A model generated the notes under the pieces. The model searched no databases. It was not told where the DNA came from and worked only from the letters and a program-made list of their open reading frames with translations. Made by a program: the position numbers and the translations under genes. A stretch of 64,000 bases of DNA from NCBI RefSeq assembly GCF_900162615.1, contig NZ_FUFN01000010.1, positions 564,149 through 628,148 on the forward strand. Direction: 5' to 3'. Numbering within the stretch: position 1 is the stretch's first letter; every line of letters begins with the position of its first letter. Positions 18,281 to 27,356 of this stretch are shown in pieces. The DNA comes from Virgibacillus proomii. GTDB taxonomy: Bacteria; Bacillota; Bacilli; Bacillales; Amphibacillaceae.

Positions 18281-18316
18281 AAATTAGCCACTCTGTATAG
18301 AGAGTGGTTAATTTTT
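18281..18316 (+). terminator. Intrinsic terminator of the DUF2188-type gene
   Basis: TTAGCCACTCT and AGAGTGGTTAA form a stem closed by a short loop, followed by TTTTT. Confidence 0.8.
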
Positions 18317-18362
18317 GGAACTCGGTAAATACTAAAATCAATATTATAAAGGAGGTTTTCTT

Positions 18363-19229
18363 GTGGAGCAGGATTTTCATCAAAAAGAGCATGATACATT
18401 TATTCCGATGACATCGATTACGAGTGGCGGCGGGGTAGAGGTTAAAGCAGATGTATATTATTATACTGATCAAATGGTGAATATCGGTTTTGTTGGCCAC
18501 TCAGATGCGGGAGACTGGGTACTTATTGATGCAGGATTACCGAATGCAGCTCCTGAAATTAAGTCAGTAGTTGTTGACCGCTTTGGTAAAGGCAGTAAAC
18601 CTGCTGCTATTTTATTAACACATGCACATTTTGATCATGTAGGCGGTTTAGCTGATTTACTAGCAGAGTGGGAAGTTCCAATCTATGCACATCCCGACGA
18701 GTTGCCCTATTTACGTGGTGAAAAAAGTTATCCAAAGCCAGATTCTGATGTAGAAGGGGGATTATTAGCGAAAATAGCAGGCATGTATCCAAATGAACCA
18801 ATTAATTTAGGAGATGCTGTCCAGCCACTGCCAGAAGATCAGCAAGTTCCGTATTTAAACGGTTGGAAATGGATTCATACTCCCGGACATACCCCAGGTC
18901 ATGTTTCATTTTACCGAGAAAGTGACCGTTTACTATTTTCAGGAGATGCATTTATCACAGTTCGTCAAGACTCTTTCTATCGTGTACTCATGCAAACAGC
19001 CGAGGTAAATGGACCACCAAGGTATTTTACTACTGATTGGGATGAAGCACGTAAATCCGTTGAAAAACTAGCTAAATTGAAACCAAAAATCGTTGTTCCT
19101 GGACATGGGATCTCGATGAAAGGGGAAAAGCTGGAAAAAGGATTGCAAAGACTAGTCGATCATTTTTCCGATTTTGCCGTACCAGACTATGGAAGATATG
19201 TCGATCAAGATAAGCCTTTCTACCACTAA
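18363..19229 (+). CDS. MBL-fold metallo-hydrolase
   Basis: A 288-residue metallo-beta-lactamase-fold hydrolase. The dinuclear metal motif HAHFDHVGG is intact (HxHxDH). Further ligands are His in TPGHTPGHVSF, Asp in FSGDAF and the C-terminal His in VPGHG. Such proteins include glyoxalase II-like thioesterases, lactonases and arylsulfatase-like enzymes; the substrate cannot be decided. The start is GTG at 18363 behind AAAGGAGG. It is preceded by a terminator and probably has its own promoter. Confidence 0.88.
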   Translation: MEQDFHQKEHDTFIPMTSITSGGGVEVKADVYYYTDQMVNIGFVGHSDAGDWVLIDAGLPNAAPEIKSVVVDRFGKGSKPAAILLTHAHFDHVGGLADLLAEWEVPIYAHPDELPYLRGEKSYPKPDSDVEGGLLAKIAGMYPNEPINLGDAVQPLPEDQQVPYLNGWKWIHTPGHTPGHVSFYRESDRLLFSGDAFITVRQDSFYRVLMQTAEVNGPPRYFTTDWDEARKSVEKLAKLKPKIVVPGHGISMKGEKLEKGLQRLVDHFSDFAVPDYGRYVDQDKPFYH

Positions 19230-19239
19230 TCAAAAAGAC

Positions 19240-19345
19240 GATAAACCGATCAAGGACGACTGATTGACGTCCTTGAAAAAACGCAGTGTAGTGATGTCGC
19301 ATACTCTGTCCTTGAAAAAATGCGATGTATTGCTATGTAGCTTTC
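19240..19345. repeat. Degenerate structured repeat (family C)
   Basis: Two related units, GACGTCCTTGAAAAAACGC and CTGTCCTTGAAAAAATGCG, lie about 43 bases apart. They match the first arm of the element at 5845 and text in the elements at 43790 and 62838. Confidence 0.5.
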
Positions 19346-19402
19346 CCTTGATTCTGTTGCAACACTGAACCTACATATTTTATGTGCCGTTCACCAAGTA
19401 TA

Positions 19403-19504
19403 CAATACGAAACATGGACCTTGAGACAAGCTAATAAAGAAGAACTTGGCTGGTGGGAATATTCACTTAAACTTCGAACATTAACATTTTCACTGCGTCG
19501 CTAA
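19403..19504 (+). pseudogene. C-terminal gene fragment
   Basis: An open frame without a start reads QYETWTLRQANKEELGWW, then EYSLKLRTLTFSLRR and stop. Composition is protein-like, but the upstream part is replaced by repeat sequence. The family is not recognised. Around it (19230-19649) there is only repeat debris, including GTCGCTAACTTC near 19498, which recurs next to other elements. Confidence 0.35.
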
Positions 19505-19649
19505 CTTCTAAGCCGAAATTTTGCCATTCAACGTACGATGAAGTTTGGTGTGGCGTTTTTACTAACTTTTTAAACCTCCTCTATAAGCACGTTACTTCTT
19601 AACACTTGATTAGCTATGCTAAAATAGGGTGAAGAAACGAGGTGTAGCA

Positions 19650-20369
19650 ATGAAAATTGAAATATGGTCTGATTTTGTATGTCCGTTTTGTTACATTGGT
19701 AAAAGAAGACTAGAACAATCTTTGGAAACATTTAAACATCAAGATGAAGTAACTTTGGAATTTAAAAGCTATCAATTAGATCCGAATGCAGAAACAAAAC
19801 CAAATCAAAATATGCAAGAATATCTTTCAAAAACCAAAGGAATGCCGATAGAACAAGTAAGACAAATGACTAAAAATATAGAAATGCAAGCAAAAGAAGT
19901 AGGACTAACCTATCACTTTGATTCGATGCAGCATACAAACACGTTTGCAGCACATCGTGTAGCCAAATATGCTGAACGACAAGGAAAAGGAAATGAAATG
20001 ACTGAAAAGCTAATGCACGCCTTCTTTACCGACTCTCAATTGATAAGTGATTATGAAGTGTTGCAGGGATTAGCTGCTGAAGTAGGGCTTGATCAAGTTG
20101 AGGTTGCATCTATCTTAAAGAATGAGGCTTATGCAAAAGAGGTAAGAGATGATCAGGAACAAGCGCGACAACTTGGTATACAAGGTGTTCCTTTCTTTGT
20201 ATTCAATGAAAAATATGCTCTTTCTGGAGCACAACCAACAGAAGTGTTTGTAGGTGCGCTTGAACAAGTATGGCAGGAAGAACAGCAAAATCATCAGTTG
20301 AAATCATTAAATCCAAAAGCTTCTAAAACAACTTATTGTACCGATGAAGGTTGTGAGATGGATAACTGA
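19650..20369 (+). CDS. DsbA-family oxidoreductase (FrnE/YwbO-like)
   Basis: A cytoplasmic thioredoxin-fold protein of 239 residues with an inserted helical domain. The active site CPFCYIGK (CxxC) is near residue 12, and the cis-proline loop reads GIQGVPFFVF. Relatives act as disulfide oxidoreductases or 2-hydroxychromene-2-carboxylate isomerase-like proteins. The C-terminus carries two extra cysteines (TTYCTDEGCE), which might be a redox or metal-binding tail. The start is ATG 19650 behind GAGGTG; an earlier in-frame ATG at 19629 lacks a site. Confidence 0.88.
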   Translation: MKIEIWSDFVCPFCYIGKRRLEQSLETFKHQDEVTLEFKSYQLDPNAETKPNQNMQEYLSKTKGMPIEQVRQMTKNIEMQAKEVGLTYHFDSMQHTNTFAAHRVAKYAERQGKGNEMTEKLMHAFFTDSQLISDYEVLQGLAAEVGLDQVEVASILKNEAYAKEVRDDQEQARQLGIQGVPFFVFNEKYALSGAQPTEVFVGALEQVWQEEQQNHQLKSLNPKASKTTYCTDEGCEMDN

Positions 20370-20399
20370 ATAATCTATATATCATATAGTTACTAGATT

Positions 20400-20438
20400 C
20401 GGGGACTCTTGTTATAAAAAAGAGTCCCCGCTTTTTTT
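20400..20438 (+). terminator. Strong intrinsic terminator
   Basis: CGGGGACTCT and AGAGTCCCCG, a perfect 10-base stem, followed by a T7 run. Confidence 0.92.
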
Positions 20439-20439
20439 G

Positions 20440-20696
20440 TACTATAGGAAAGTAAAAAATTTAATCTTTATCCCGCATGTAAGGTGCCGTAAGACTCCTG
20501 CTTCAAGACCTGAGTTGATAGGGAGAAAACGGCACCTAAATGCCCGATTGGTTCAAGGGCCTTTAGGTCATACCCTTGTGGTACTAACATTCAGTAGGAG
20601 AGGGAAGCAAATTCCTACTGAATGAAGTTTCACTTTATCGTAAAAGAAAAACGATAGCTTTCGCTAAAGACTTGGCAACAAGCCGAGTTTTTCTAA
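20440..20696. repeat. Structured intergenic repeat, family A (copy 2, full length)
   Basis: Layout: TACTATAGGAAAGTA, then CTTTATCCCGCATGTAAGG; stem 1 GGTGCCGT / ACGGCACC; linker TAAATGCCCGATTGGTTCAA; small hairpin AAGGGCCTTT ... CATACCCTT; stem 2 ATTCAGTAGGA / TCCTACTGAAT; tail GAAGTTTCACTTTATCG; stem 3 ATCGT / ACGAT; last stem GACTTGGC / GCCGAGTTTTT. It follows directly on the terminator of the DsbA-family gene. The long plus-strand open frame inside is not a gene. The rest of 20697-20860 shows nothing. Confidence 0.88.
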
Positions 20697-20861
20697 AGCA
20701 GATAAACTGGCAGCGTAAAAGTCGGATTTTCAGCCGCTTTTTCCCCATATCCATCGCACAGGAAAGGTTCAAGATTTTTGCTTAAATATACCAGCTTATT
20801 ACATCCATTCAGTTATTGTGTGGGCTAGTGACAAAAGTTATACTTAATTTACATTGAAGGG

Positions 20862-20875
20862 TGATAGCGCTTCAT
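20862..20875 (+). promoter_or_regulatory. Candidate cre site (CcpA) before the Ula-type operon
   Basis: TGATAGCGCTTCAT matches the cre consensus TGWAARCGYTWNCW at 12 of 14 positions. It lies 30 bases before the regulator start, after a plausible TTACATTGAAGG promoter region. Carbon catabolite repression would fit a PTS operon. Confidence 0.5.
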
Positions 20876-20905
20876 TTATATTAGAAATATAGGAGGGATA
20901 AGTCA

Positions 20906-22969
20906 ATGCTCGAGCAAAGATCACTCACTATCTTGGAATTCATAATGGGTAATCCAAGTTGTACCATCAACGATTTACAATTAAAAACCTCCTTGTCGAG
21001 AAGACAAATCATGTATGATTTGGAAAAGATAAATTACTGGTTGAAGAAAAACAACTTTGAAGAAATTAAGTACTGTAGAAAAAGTGGATTGAAAATGACA
21101 GAAACCCCAAACAATGTTGTAAGTAAGTTAGCGCAAGAAAAAAGTATATCTAATTATAATGAAAAAGATAGACGTCTAATTCTATTTTTTTACTTGCTCA
21201 TTAGTAAAGAAGAAGTTTCCTTATATCATTTAACCGACTTACTCCGTGTGAGCAGAGGCACCGTTCATGAGGATTTAAAAAAACTTGTAAAGGAGTTACA
21301 GTTATATGATTTACAAATAACGTATAAAAGAATACAAGGTTATTTTATAGACGGAAAAGAAGCCAATATTCGTTATGCTGCTATGTATTTAATTGGCAAT
21401 ATTATAATCCATCATAAGCAGCGTACCATTAGCTTAGATTATGTTTTAGAGCAGAGTGGTATTCCCTATAAGCAGATATTTCATGTTATAAGGAAACATT
21501 TTGACAGACAAGAGATTATTTGTTCTGATAACGGTCTATTAGAAGTAATGTATATCATCATCTTCTTTATGATAAGGGAACAAGACGTGGACAACAGAAC
21601 GGATCATGTTAAACTAACGAGTATGCCAGAATATCAGGTTGCAAGATTAATTACGGAGGATTTATTAAACTTGGGTTACCCAATATCAAGCTGTTACGTT
21701 AATTTTATCGCTTCACTAATACTGTCTTACTCCTTTGGACAAGCTGACATGAAGAATGAAAGTTTCTATATGTTAAAGGAGTTTGTGTATAAAATCTTTT
21801 ATAAATTAGAAGTAACTTATGGAATTGCTTTACCCAATAAGAAGGAAGCATTTCAACAGATATATACGCATTTTAAGCCTGCTTATTATCGGATTATTTT
21901 TAATTATCCAATAGTAAACCCGTTAAAAGATAAGATAAAAGCTAAGTATAATAGCTTATTTAAAATTCTAAAAGAAATATTTTATCCCATAAGTTTGCCG
22001 GGAGGATCTCGTTTTTCCGATAATGAAATTGCCTATCTAACGATCCACTTTGCTACATTAATTAAACATACAAATGTACAGTCAACCAGTAAAGTAAAAG
22101 CAGGGATTGTCTGTCCAAACGGGACTGGAATTTCACTGATTATTTATAAAGAGCTGACAGGTATTTTTCCAGAAGTAGAGTTTTTAAAACCGACATCGAT
22201 TGATCAGCTCTCTATAAATGACGAAGTAGATGTTGTGTTCTCTACAAAACTGATACAAACCTCTAAGCCTTTGTTCATTGTAAGTCCAATGATGACTAAT
22301 TTAGAGAAAGCCAATTTAATTAAAAGTTTTTATAAAAGGATAGGGAATTCTGTGTATACGCAGCCAAATTCCAATATTAGCGAAAAAGATTTACTTCATG
22401 TTGTGAATAAATACACAAATAATCAAAATGCAAAAAAATTAGTAAATGAATTAAAGAAAGTATTGGCCGAGGTTATTTATATTCATGGGGAAAGGAGGCA
22501 ACCGATGTTAAGTGAAATAATAAACAAAGATTTAATTCAATTAAAAGTACAGGTTAAAGATTGGAAAGATGCTATTAAAAAAAGCAGTCGGCCATTAGTG
22601 GAGCAACATATAGTAACTACGAATTATGTTAATGCTATGGTAGCTAGTGCCGAAGAGAATGGACCTTATATTGTTATTACAAAACATGTCGCACTTCCAC
22701 ATGCAAGGCCAGAAGCAGGAGCTAATAAAATCGGGATCAGCTTAACTACTCTCAAAACACCTGTTAGCTTTGGTAATAAGGATAATGACCCCGTTAAATA
22801 TGTATTTTGTTTAAGTGCGGTAGACAGTATAACACATTTGAAAGCGATTACTGAATTGGTAGAACTTCTCGAATCAAAAGATTTTTACGACTTACTGGAA
22901 TCCTCTAGCAGCAAAGAAGAAATTATCGATTATATAAAAAAATCAGAAGTGGAGATGAGTAACGAATGA
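20906..22969 (+). CDS. PRD-containing transcriptional activator with fused PTS EIIB-like and EIIA domains
   Basis: A 687-residue regulator of the MtlR/LicR class. Order: N-terminal HTH (about 1-70), a second HTH (about 85-140, LLRVSRGTVHEDLKKL), two PTS regulation domains (about 170-390), an EIIB-like domain (about 395-480) and an EIIA domain of the fructose/mannitol type (about 530-687). The EIIA phosphorylation site is in TKHVALPHARPEAG. The EIIB-like domain reads GIVCPNGTGISL, with Cys but an unusual loop. No separate EIIA gene is present, so this domain may also serve transport. ATG follows GGAGGG. The stop overlaps the next gene by 4 bases. Confidence 0.9.
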   Translation: MLEQRSLTILEFIMGNPSCTINDLQLKTSLSRRQIMYDLEKINYWLKKNNFEEIKYCRKSGLKMTETPNNVVSKLAQEKSISNYNEKDRRLILFFYLLISKEEVSLYHLTDLLRVSRGTVHEDLKKLVKELQLYDLQITYKRIQGYFIDGKEANIRYAAMYLIGNIIIHHKQRTISLDYVLEQSGIPYKQIFHVIRKHFDRQEIICSDNGLLEVMYIIIFFMIREQDVDNRTDHVKLTSMPEYQVARLITEDLLNLGYPISSCYVNFIASLILSYSFGQADMKNESFYMLKEFVYKIFYKLEVTYGIALPNKKEAFQQIYTHFKPAYYRIIFNYPIVNPLKDKIKAKYNSLFKILKEIFYPISLPGGSRFSDNEIAYLTIHFATLIKHTNVQSTSKVKAGIVCPNGTGISLIIYKELTGIFPEVEFLKPTSIDQLSINDEVDVVFSTKLIQTSKPLFIVSPMMTNLEKANLIKSFYKRIGNSVYTQPNSNISEKDLLHVVNKYTNNQNAKKLVNELKKVLAEVIYIHGERRQPMLSEIINKDLIQLKVQVKDWKDAIKKSSRPLVEQHIVTTNYVNAMVASAEENGPYIVITKHVALPHARPEAGANKIGISLTTLKTPVSFGNKDNDPVKYVFCLSAVDSITHLKAITELVELLESKDFYDLLESSSSKEEIIDYIKKSEVEMSNE

Positions 22970-23244
22970 AGGTAGCATTAGTAGCTTGTCGTACAGGTAT
23001 GGGGAGTAGTATGATGCTGAAAATTAGAGTCCAACAAGTAATAAGAGAAAATAACTTTCCAATTAAAGTGCAACATGACACATTAAGTGCAGTTAATCAA
23101 TTTAATGGAGATTTGCTTATTACACTTGATGATTTAGTTCCTGATGTGAAAGACAAAGTGAAATATGCAATAGGAATAAAAAATTTAATGGATAAAAATG
23201 AAATTAAAACGAAGTTAAGCAAGTATTTGGAGGAAAATCTATAG
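22966..23244 (+). CDS. PTS EIIB component, ascorbate (UlaB/SgaB) type
   Basis: A small cytoplasmic phosphocarrier of 92 residues. The phosphocysteine loop is ACRTGMGSSMM near residue 8, in the P-loop-like form of Lac/Ula EIIB proteins. It passes phosphate from EIIA (probably the EIIA domain of the upstream regulator) to the sugar bound by the EIIC. It overlaps the regulator by ATGA and lies 28 bases before the EIIC gene. Confidence 0.9.
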   Translation: MKVALVACRTGMGSSMMLKIRVQQVIRENNFPIKVQHDTLSAVNQFNGDLLITLDDLVPDVKDKVKYAIGIKNLMDKNEIKTKLSKYLEENL

Positions 23245-23272
23245 GTTATTATTTTGTGAAGGAGGAACAAGA

Positions 23273-24547
23273 GTGGACTTAATAAAAGCGTTTGCAATTG
23301 ACTTATTGGGATCCGCAGCTATTTTAGTTGGTTTAATGGCTTTGTTAGGGTTGCTTCTTCAAAAGAAAGCTTTTGATGAAGTTCTAACCGGTACGCTAAA
23401 AACAATTGTCGGTTTTCTCATCTTTACCGTTGGTTCCGGAGCAGCTGTTTTAGCTTTAAATAATTTTCAAGAATTGTTCAGTAAAGGGTTTGATTTAGAT
23501 GGCGTATTGCCTCTTGCTGAAGCAGTAACAGCACTTGCGCAAGAAAAGTTTGGCACAGTTGTATCTTTAGTAATGCTGCTCGGATTTGTTTTTAACTTGT
23601 TATTTGCGCGAATTACACCTTTTAAATATATCTTCTTGACGGGTCAGCATAATTTGTACTTTGCAGCATTACTTACAGTTATGATGAAAGCATTAGATGT
23701 TGGAAACACGATGACAGTTATTGTAGGTGGAATTATTTTAGGTATATGTGCATGTATTTTCCCTGCCATTGCCCAACCGTTTATGCGCAAAGTAACAGGT
23801 GACGATGATATTGCACTTGGCCATTATGTGAGTGCTGGTTATGCATTTGCGGGTTGGATCGGTTCTAAGGTTGGAAAACCGGAAGACACCACGGAAAACT
23901 TAAACTTGCCAGGTTGGCTTTCTATGTTTAAAGACTATGTTGTAGGTGTTAGTTTGACAATTGTTATTTTCTTCTATATCGCTACATTTGCCGCTGGATC
24001 CTCTTTTGTTGAAGAAATATCAGACGGAATGCATTGGTTAGTCTTCCCGTTATTACAAGGGTTAACATTTGCTGCTTCCCTCTATGTAATTATTACAGGT
24101 GTCCGAATGCTATTAGGTGAAATCGTGAATGCTTTTGTAGGTATTTCAGAAAAACTAATACCAAATGCGAAACCAGCTTTAGACTGCCCGGTTGTATTTC
24201 CATATGCACCTACTGCTACAGTTATTGGTTTTCTTTCTGCATATGCTGGTGGATTACTCTGTATGTTCTTTTTCGGAATGATAGATGTTTCTGTCATTAT
24301 TCCCGTTGCTGTCCCTTACTTTTTTATCGGTGCAACAGCAGGTGTATTCGGGAATGCTACAGGAGGTTGGAAAGGTGCCGTTGTTGGTAGCTTCAGTGTC
24401 GGTATCTTAATTGCAATCGGGCCAGCACTTATTTATCCGATAATGGATAACATCGGATTATCCGGGACGGCATTCCCAGAAACAGACTTTTCAATTATCG
24501 GTATATTAGTCTATTACATTGGAAAGTGGCTAATTGGAATTTTTTAA
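23273..24547 (+). CDS. PTS EIIC permease, ascorbate (UlaA/SgaT) family
   Basis: A 424-residue membrane permease with about ten or eleven hydrophobic segments. It has the UlaA-family N-terminus (LLGSAAILVGLMALLGLLLQ, DEVLTGTLKTIVGF), LTGQHNLYFAA and FGNATGGWKGA. It translocates and, with EIIB, phosphorylates its substrate. UlaA itself carries L-ascorbate, but the neighbouring transketolase and the absence of ulaD/E/F/G genes suggest another pentose or polyol. The start is GTG behind GGAGGAAC. Confidence 0.9.
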   Translation: MDLIKAFAIDLLGSAAILVGLMALLGLLLQKKAFDEVLTGTLKTIVGFLIFTVGSGAAVLALNNFQELFSKGFDLDGVLPLAEAVTALAQEKFGTVVSLVMLLGFVFNLLFARITPFKYIFLTGQHNLYFAALLTVMMKALDVGNTMTVIVGGIILGICACIFPAIAQPFMRKVTGDDDIALGHYVSAGYAFAGWIGSKVGKPEDTTENLNLPGWLSMFKDYVVGVSLTIVIFFYIATFAAGSSFVEEISDGMHWLVFPLLQGLTFAASLYVIITGVRMLLGEIVNAFVGISEKLIPNAKPALDCPVVFPYAPTATVIGFLSAYAGGLLCMFFFGMIDVSVIIPVAVPYFFIGATAGVFGNATGGWKGAVVGSFSVGILIAIGPALIYPIMDNIGLSGTAFPETDFSIIGILVYYIGKWLIGIF

Positions 24548-24570
24548 ATTACATGTAAAGGATGTTAAAC

Positions 24571-26583
24571 ATGGAAAAATGGATTAAAAATAAGATGGAC
24601 GATTTATCTGTTGCAACTATAAGAACATTAGCTTTAGATAGTGTAGAAAATGCTCAGCATGGTCATTTGGGCATGCCATTAGGATCTGCGCCTATGGCAT
24701 ATGCGTTATTTAGATATATTATGAAGCATAATCCAAAAAATTCAACATGGTATGATCGAGATCGATTTATCCTAACTTCGGGTCACGGGTCCATTTTATT
24801 GTATACACTTCTTCATTTAAGTGGATATGAAGTATCTGTAGAAGATTTAAAGAAATTTCGCAAGTTAGGGAGTATTACGCCAGGTCACCCAGAAGTCGGT
24901 GTTACTCCAGGTGTGGAGGCAACTACAGGACCATTAGGACAAGGAATTTCTACTTCTGTCGGTTTTGCAATTGCAGAAAGAAATTTAGCACAAACATATA
25001 ACAAAGATGACTTGAATATTGTGGATCATTACACGTTTACAATATGTGGCGATGGAGATCTCATGGAAGGCGTCGCACAAGAAGCAATGTCCTTGGCAGG
25101 TCATTTAGGGTTAGGAAAACTAATTGTTTTATATGATTCTAATGATGTTTGCTCGGATGGTTTTGTTCAAGAAGCGAATAGTGAAGACGTCCAGAAAAAA
25201 TATGCAGCTATGGGATGGCAGACATTGTATGTGGAAAATGGTAATGATATAGAATCAGTGTATAGAGCAATTCAGTCAGCGAAACAGAATACGGATCAAC
25301 CTTCCTTAATTGAAGTAAAAAATATTATCGGATTTGGTTCACCAAATCTTCAGGGAACTGCTGCTATTCATAGTAATCCTGTTGGGGAAGATGAAGTTAG
25401 TTTAATTAAAAAAGCCTATCAATGGCCATATGATGAAAAGTTTTTTATTCCGACAGAAGTTCGGGAAAACTTTAACGAGATTGCTATAAAAGGAGATCAA
25501 GCGGAGAAGGATTGGAATAAACAGTTTGAAAAGTATAAAGAAACATATCCTGAATTGGCGGAACAGTTTGTAAAATGTATGGAAAATGACTTCATAATGG
25601 AAGATGTAGAGATTGAATTTACAGAAGAAAAAATAGCTACTAGAGCTGCTTCTGGTAAGGTGTTAAACGTTATTTCCAAAAGGTTTCCATCTTTTATAGG
25701 TGGGTCAGCAGATTTAGCTTCGTCAAATAAAACTACCATCATAGATCAGCCATTTATGGAGAAAGGAACGTATAATTGCTCAAATATTCACTTTGGAGTA
25801 CGTGAATTTGCAATGGCTTCTATTATCAATGGGATATCATTACACGGCGGAATCAAAGGATATTCTGGAACTTTTCTAGTTTTCTCAGATTATATGAAAG
25901 CGGCAATTCGATTATCAGCAATTACGAATCAACCAGTAATCTATCTATTTACACATGATAGTTTCATGTTAGGTCAAGATGGTCCAACACACCAACCAAT
26001 AGAGCAACTTGCTACTTTACGAGCAACTCCTAATTTGAATGTGATTAGACCTGCAGATGCTAATGAAACAAAAGCAGCTTGGTTAATAGCTGTAAACTCA
26101 AAAGATACTCCTACTGCAATTGTACTTGGAAGACATGATGTACCGGTACTAGAGAAAGCCAGCAAAGAAGGGGTAGAGCGCGGTGCGTATATTATATCAA
26201 AGGGAAGCAGTGATTCTTCGGACGGAATCCTTATTGCAACTGGTTCAGAAGTAGAACTGGCTTTAAAAGCACAAAAAATATTAGAGGATCAAGGAATTTC
26301 CGTCTCCGTAGTTAGTATGCCGAGCTGGGAACTTTTTAACAAACAAGATGCTCCATATAAAGAAAAAGTCCTTCCGAAAAGTGTATCTAATAAACTGGCA
26401 ATTGAAATGGGGACTTCTCTTGGGTGGAGGGACTATGTTGGTGACAATGGCGACATGATAACGATTAACCATTATGGGGAATCAGGTAATGGAACTGATT
26501 TAGCCAAAAAATATGGATTTACCCCAGAACATATAGCAGAAAAATTTAACACAATGGTAGAACGAAACAATACTGCTCAATAA
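24571..26583 (+). CDS. tkt: Transketolase
   Basis: A complete thiamine-diphosphate enzyme of about 670 residues that moves two-carbon units between pentose and hexose phosphates. Seen: HLGMPLGSAPMAYALF with the catalytic His region, TSGHGS, GPLGQGI, the TPP motif GDGDLMEG ... NDV, the pyrimidine domain DLASSNKT, GVREFAM and HDSFMLGQDGPTHQP. It is last in the PTS operon, 23 bases after EIIC. This is probably a second, substrate-specific transketolase rather than the housekeeping copy. ATG 24571 has AAAGGATG at proper spacing; ATG 24562 is too close. Confidence 0.93.
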   Translation: MEKWIKNKMDDLSVATIRTLALDSVENAQHGHLGMPLGSAPMAYALFRYIMKHNPKNSTWYDRDRFILTSGHGSILLYTLLHLSGYEVSVEDLKKFRKLGSITPGHPEVGVTPGVEATTGPLGQGISTSVGFAIAERNLAQTYNKDDLNIVDHYTFTICGDGDLMEGVAQEAMSLAGHLGLGKLIVLYDSNDVCSDGFVQEANSEDVQKKYAAMGWQTLYVENGNDIESVYRAIQSAKQNTDQPSLIEVKNIIGFGSPNLQGTAAIHSNPVGEDEVSLIKKAYQWPYDEKFFIPTEVRENFNEIAIKGDQAEKDWNKQFEKYKETYPELAEQFVKCMENDFIMEDVEIEFTEEKIATRAASGKVLNVISKRFPSFIGGSADLASSNKTTIIDQPFMEKGTYNCSNIHFGVREFAMASIINGISLHGGIKGYSGTFLVFSDYMKAAIRLSAITNQPVIYLFTHDSFMLGQDGPTHQPIEQLATLRATPNLNVIRPADANETKAAWLIAVNSKDTPTAIVLGRHDVPVLEKASKEGVERGAYIISKGSSDSSDGILIATGSEVELALKAQKILEDQGISVSVVSMPSWELFNKQDAPYKEKVLPKSVSNKLAIEMGTSLGWRDYVGDNGDMITINHYGESGNGTDLAKKYGFTPEHIAEKFNTMVERNNTAQ

Positions 26584-26601
26584 GGTGTCACTCAGAGAAC
26601 G

Positions 26602-26648
26602 AAAACAAGTCTGTAATACTACAAAGTATTACAGACTTGTTTATTTAT
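26602..26648 (+). terminator. Strong terminator of the PTS-transketolase operon
   Basis: AACAAGTCTGTAATAC and GTATTACAGACTTGTT form a perfect 16-base stem with a short loop, followed by TATTTAT. Confidence 0.9.
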
Positions 26649-26844
26649 GTGTGAAGAAAGTAATAATTGATTTAGCGGAACGTTAATTATACTTTAGCTT
26701 TACATACAAATTGAACTGGCAGTGGCGTTTGCGCCAAAGGTTTAGCGTTAACGATAGAATTGAAAGATAATCGACAACTTCTTGTCTAAAAAATTTAATC
26801 AGCTATTTTTAAAAACTAGAAAGGGGGATCATTTTTCAATTTTT

Positions 26845-27108
26845 TACTATAGGAGAGTATATAATTTAGGCTTTACCCCGCATGTAAGGTGCCGTACTTT
26901 CCTAAATTCTAAAATCTATTATGGCATTGTGAACATAAAAGAAAAACGGCATCTAAATGCCCGATTGGTTCAAGGGCCTTTAGGTCATACCCTTGTGGTA
27001 CTAACATTCCGTGTAAAAAGCATTCCACGGAATGAAGCTTCACTTTATCGTATAAGAAAAACGATAGCTTTCGTCATAAAGACTTGGTGATAAGCCAAGT
27101 CTTTCTAA
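26845..27108. repeat. Structured intergenic repeat, family A (copy 3, full length)
   Basis: Same plan as copy 2. It has TACTATAGGAGAGTATA, CCCCGCATGTAAGGTGCCGT, stem 1 closed by ACGGCATC (one mismatch) and TAAATGCCCGATTGGTTCAA. Stem 2 is ATTCCGTG / CACGGAAT, and the copy ends with ATCGTataagaaaaACGAT and GACTTGGTGATAAGCCAAGT. Stem 2 differs in sequence from copy 2 but is still paired. The flanking DNA 26649-26844 and 27109-27300 shows no gene. Confidence 0.88.
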
Positions 27109-27175
27109 TCTATAGTTGTCAAAGGTTAACAGATTCGCAATGATAAATGAGTCTAAAGAATAGCAGAGGTATATA

Positions 27176-27208
27176 AAAGAAAAAACCAGCATCTAAGTCT
27201 GGTTTCAC
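27176..27208. terminator. Small hairpin, possible bidirectional terminator
   Basis: AAAAAACCAG and CTGGTTT around CATCTAAGT. It lies between the repeat and the yclN promoter. Confidence 0.4.
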
Positions 27209-27313
27209 TTATATTGAAGGCGCTTTATTCTATCTTAATCAGAAACAGCTGATTATTTTTTAATTAATTGAAACGAATGTGTATATTAATAAATATTTTT
27301 ATAAACTTTTTTA

Positions 27314-27341
27314 TTGACGTTAGTAGTAAATCTGTTATACT
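27314..27341 (+). promoter_or_regulatory. Sigma-A promoter of yclNOPQ
   Basis: TTGACG (27314-27319), 16 bases, TATACT (27336-27341). It lies about 100 bases before the yclN start, with a Fur box at the expected initial transcribed region. Confidence 0.7.
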
Positions 27342-27356
27342 GGTAGATGTAACTAA

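Noticed and set aside
20437..20625. Open frame sharing HLNARLVQGPLGHTLVVLTF with another at 26782-27090
   Set aside because: Both are translations of family A repeat DNA. The similarity comes from the repeated element; neither has a proper start context.
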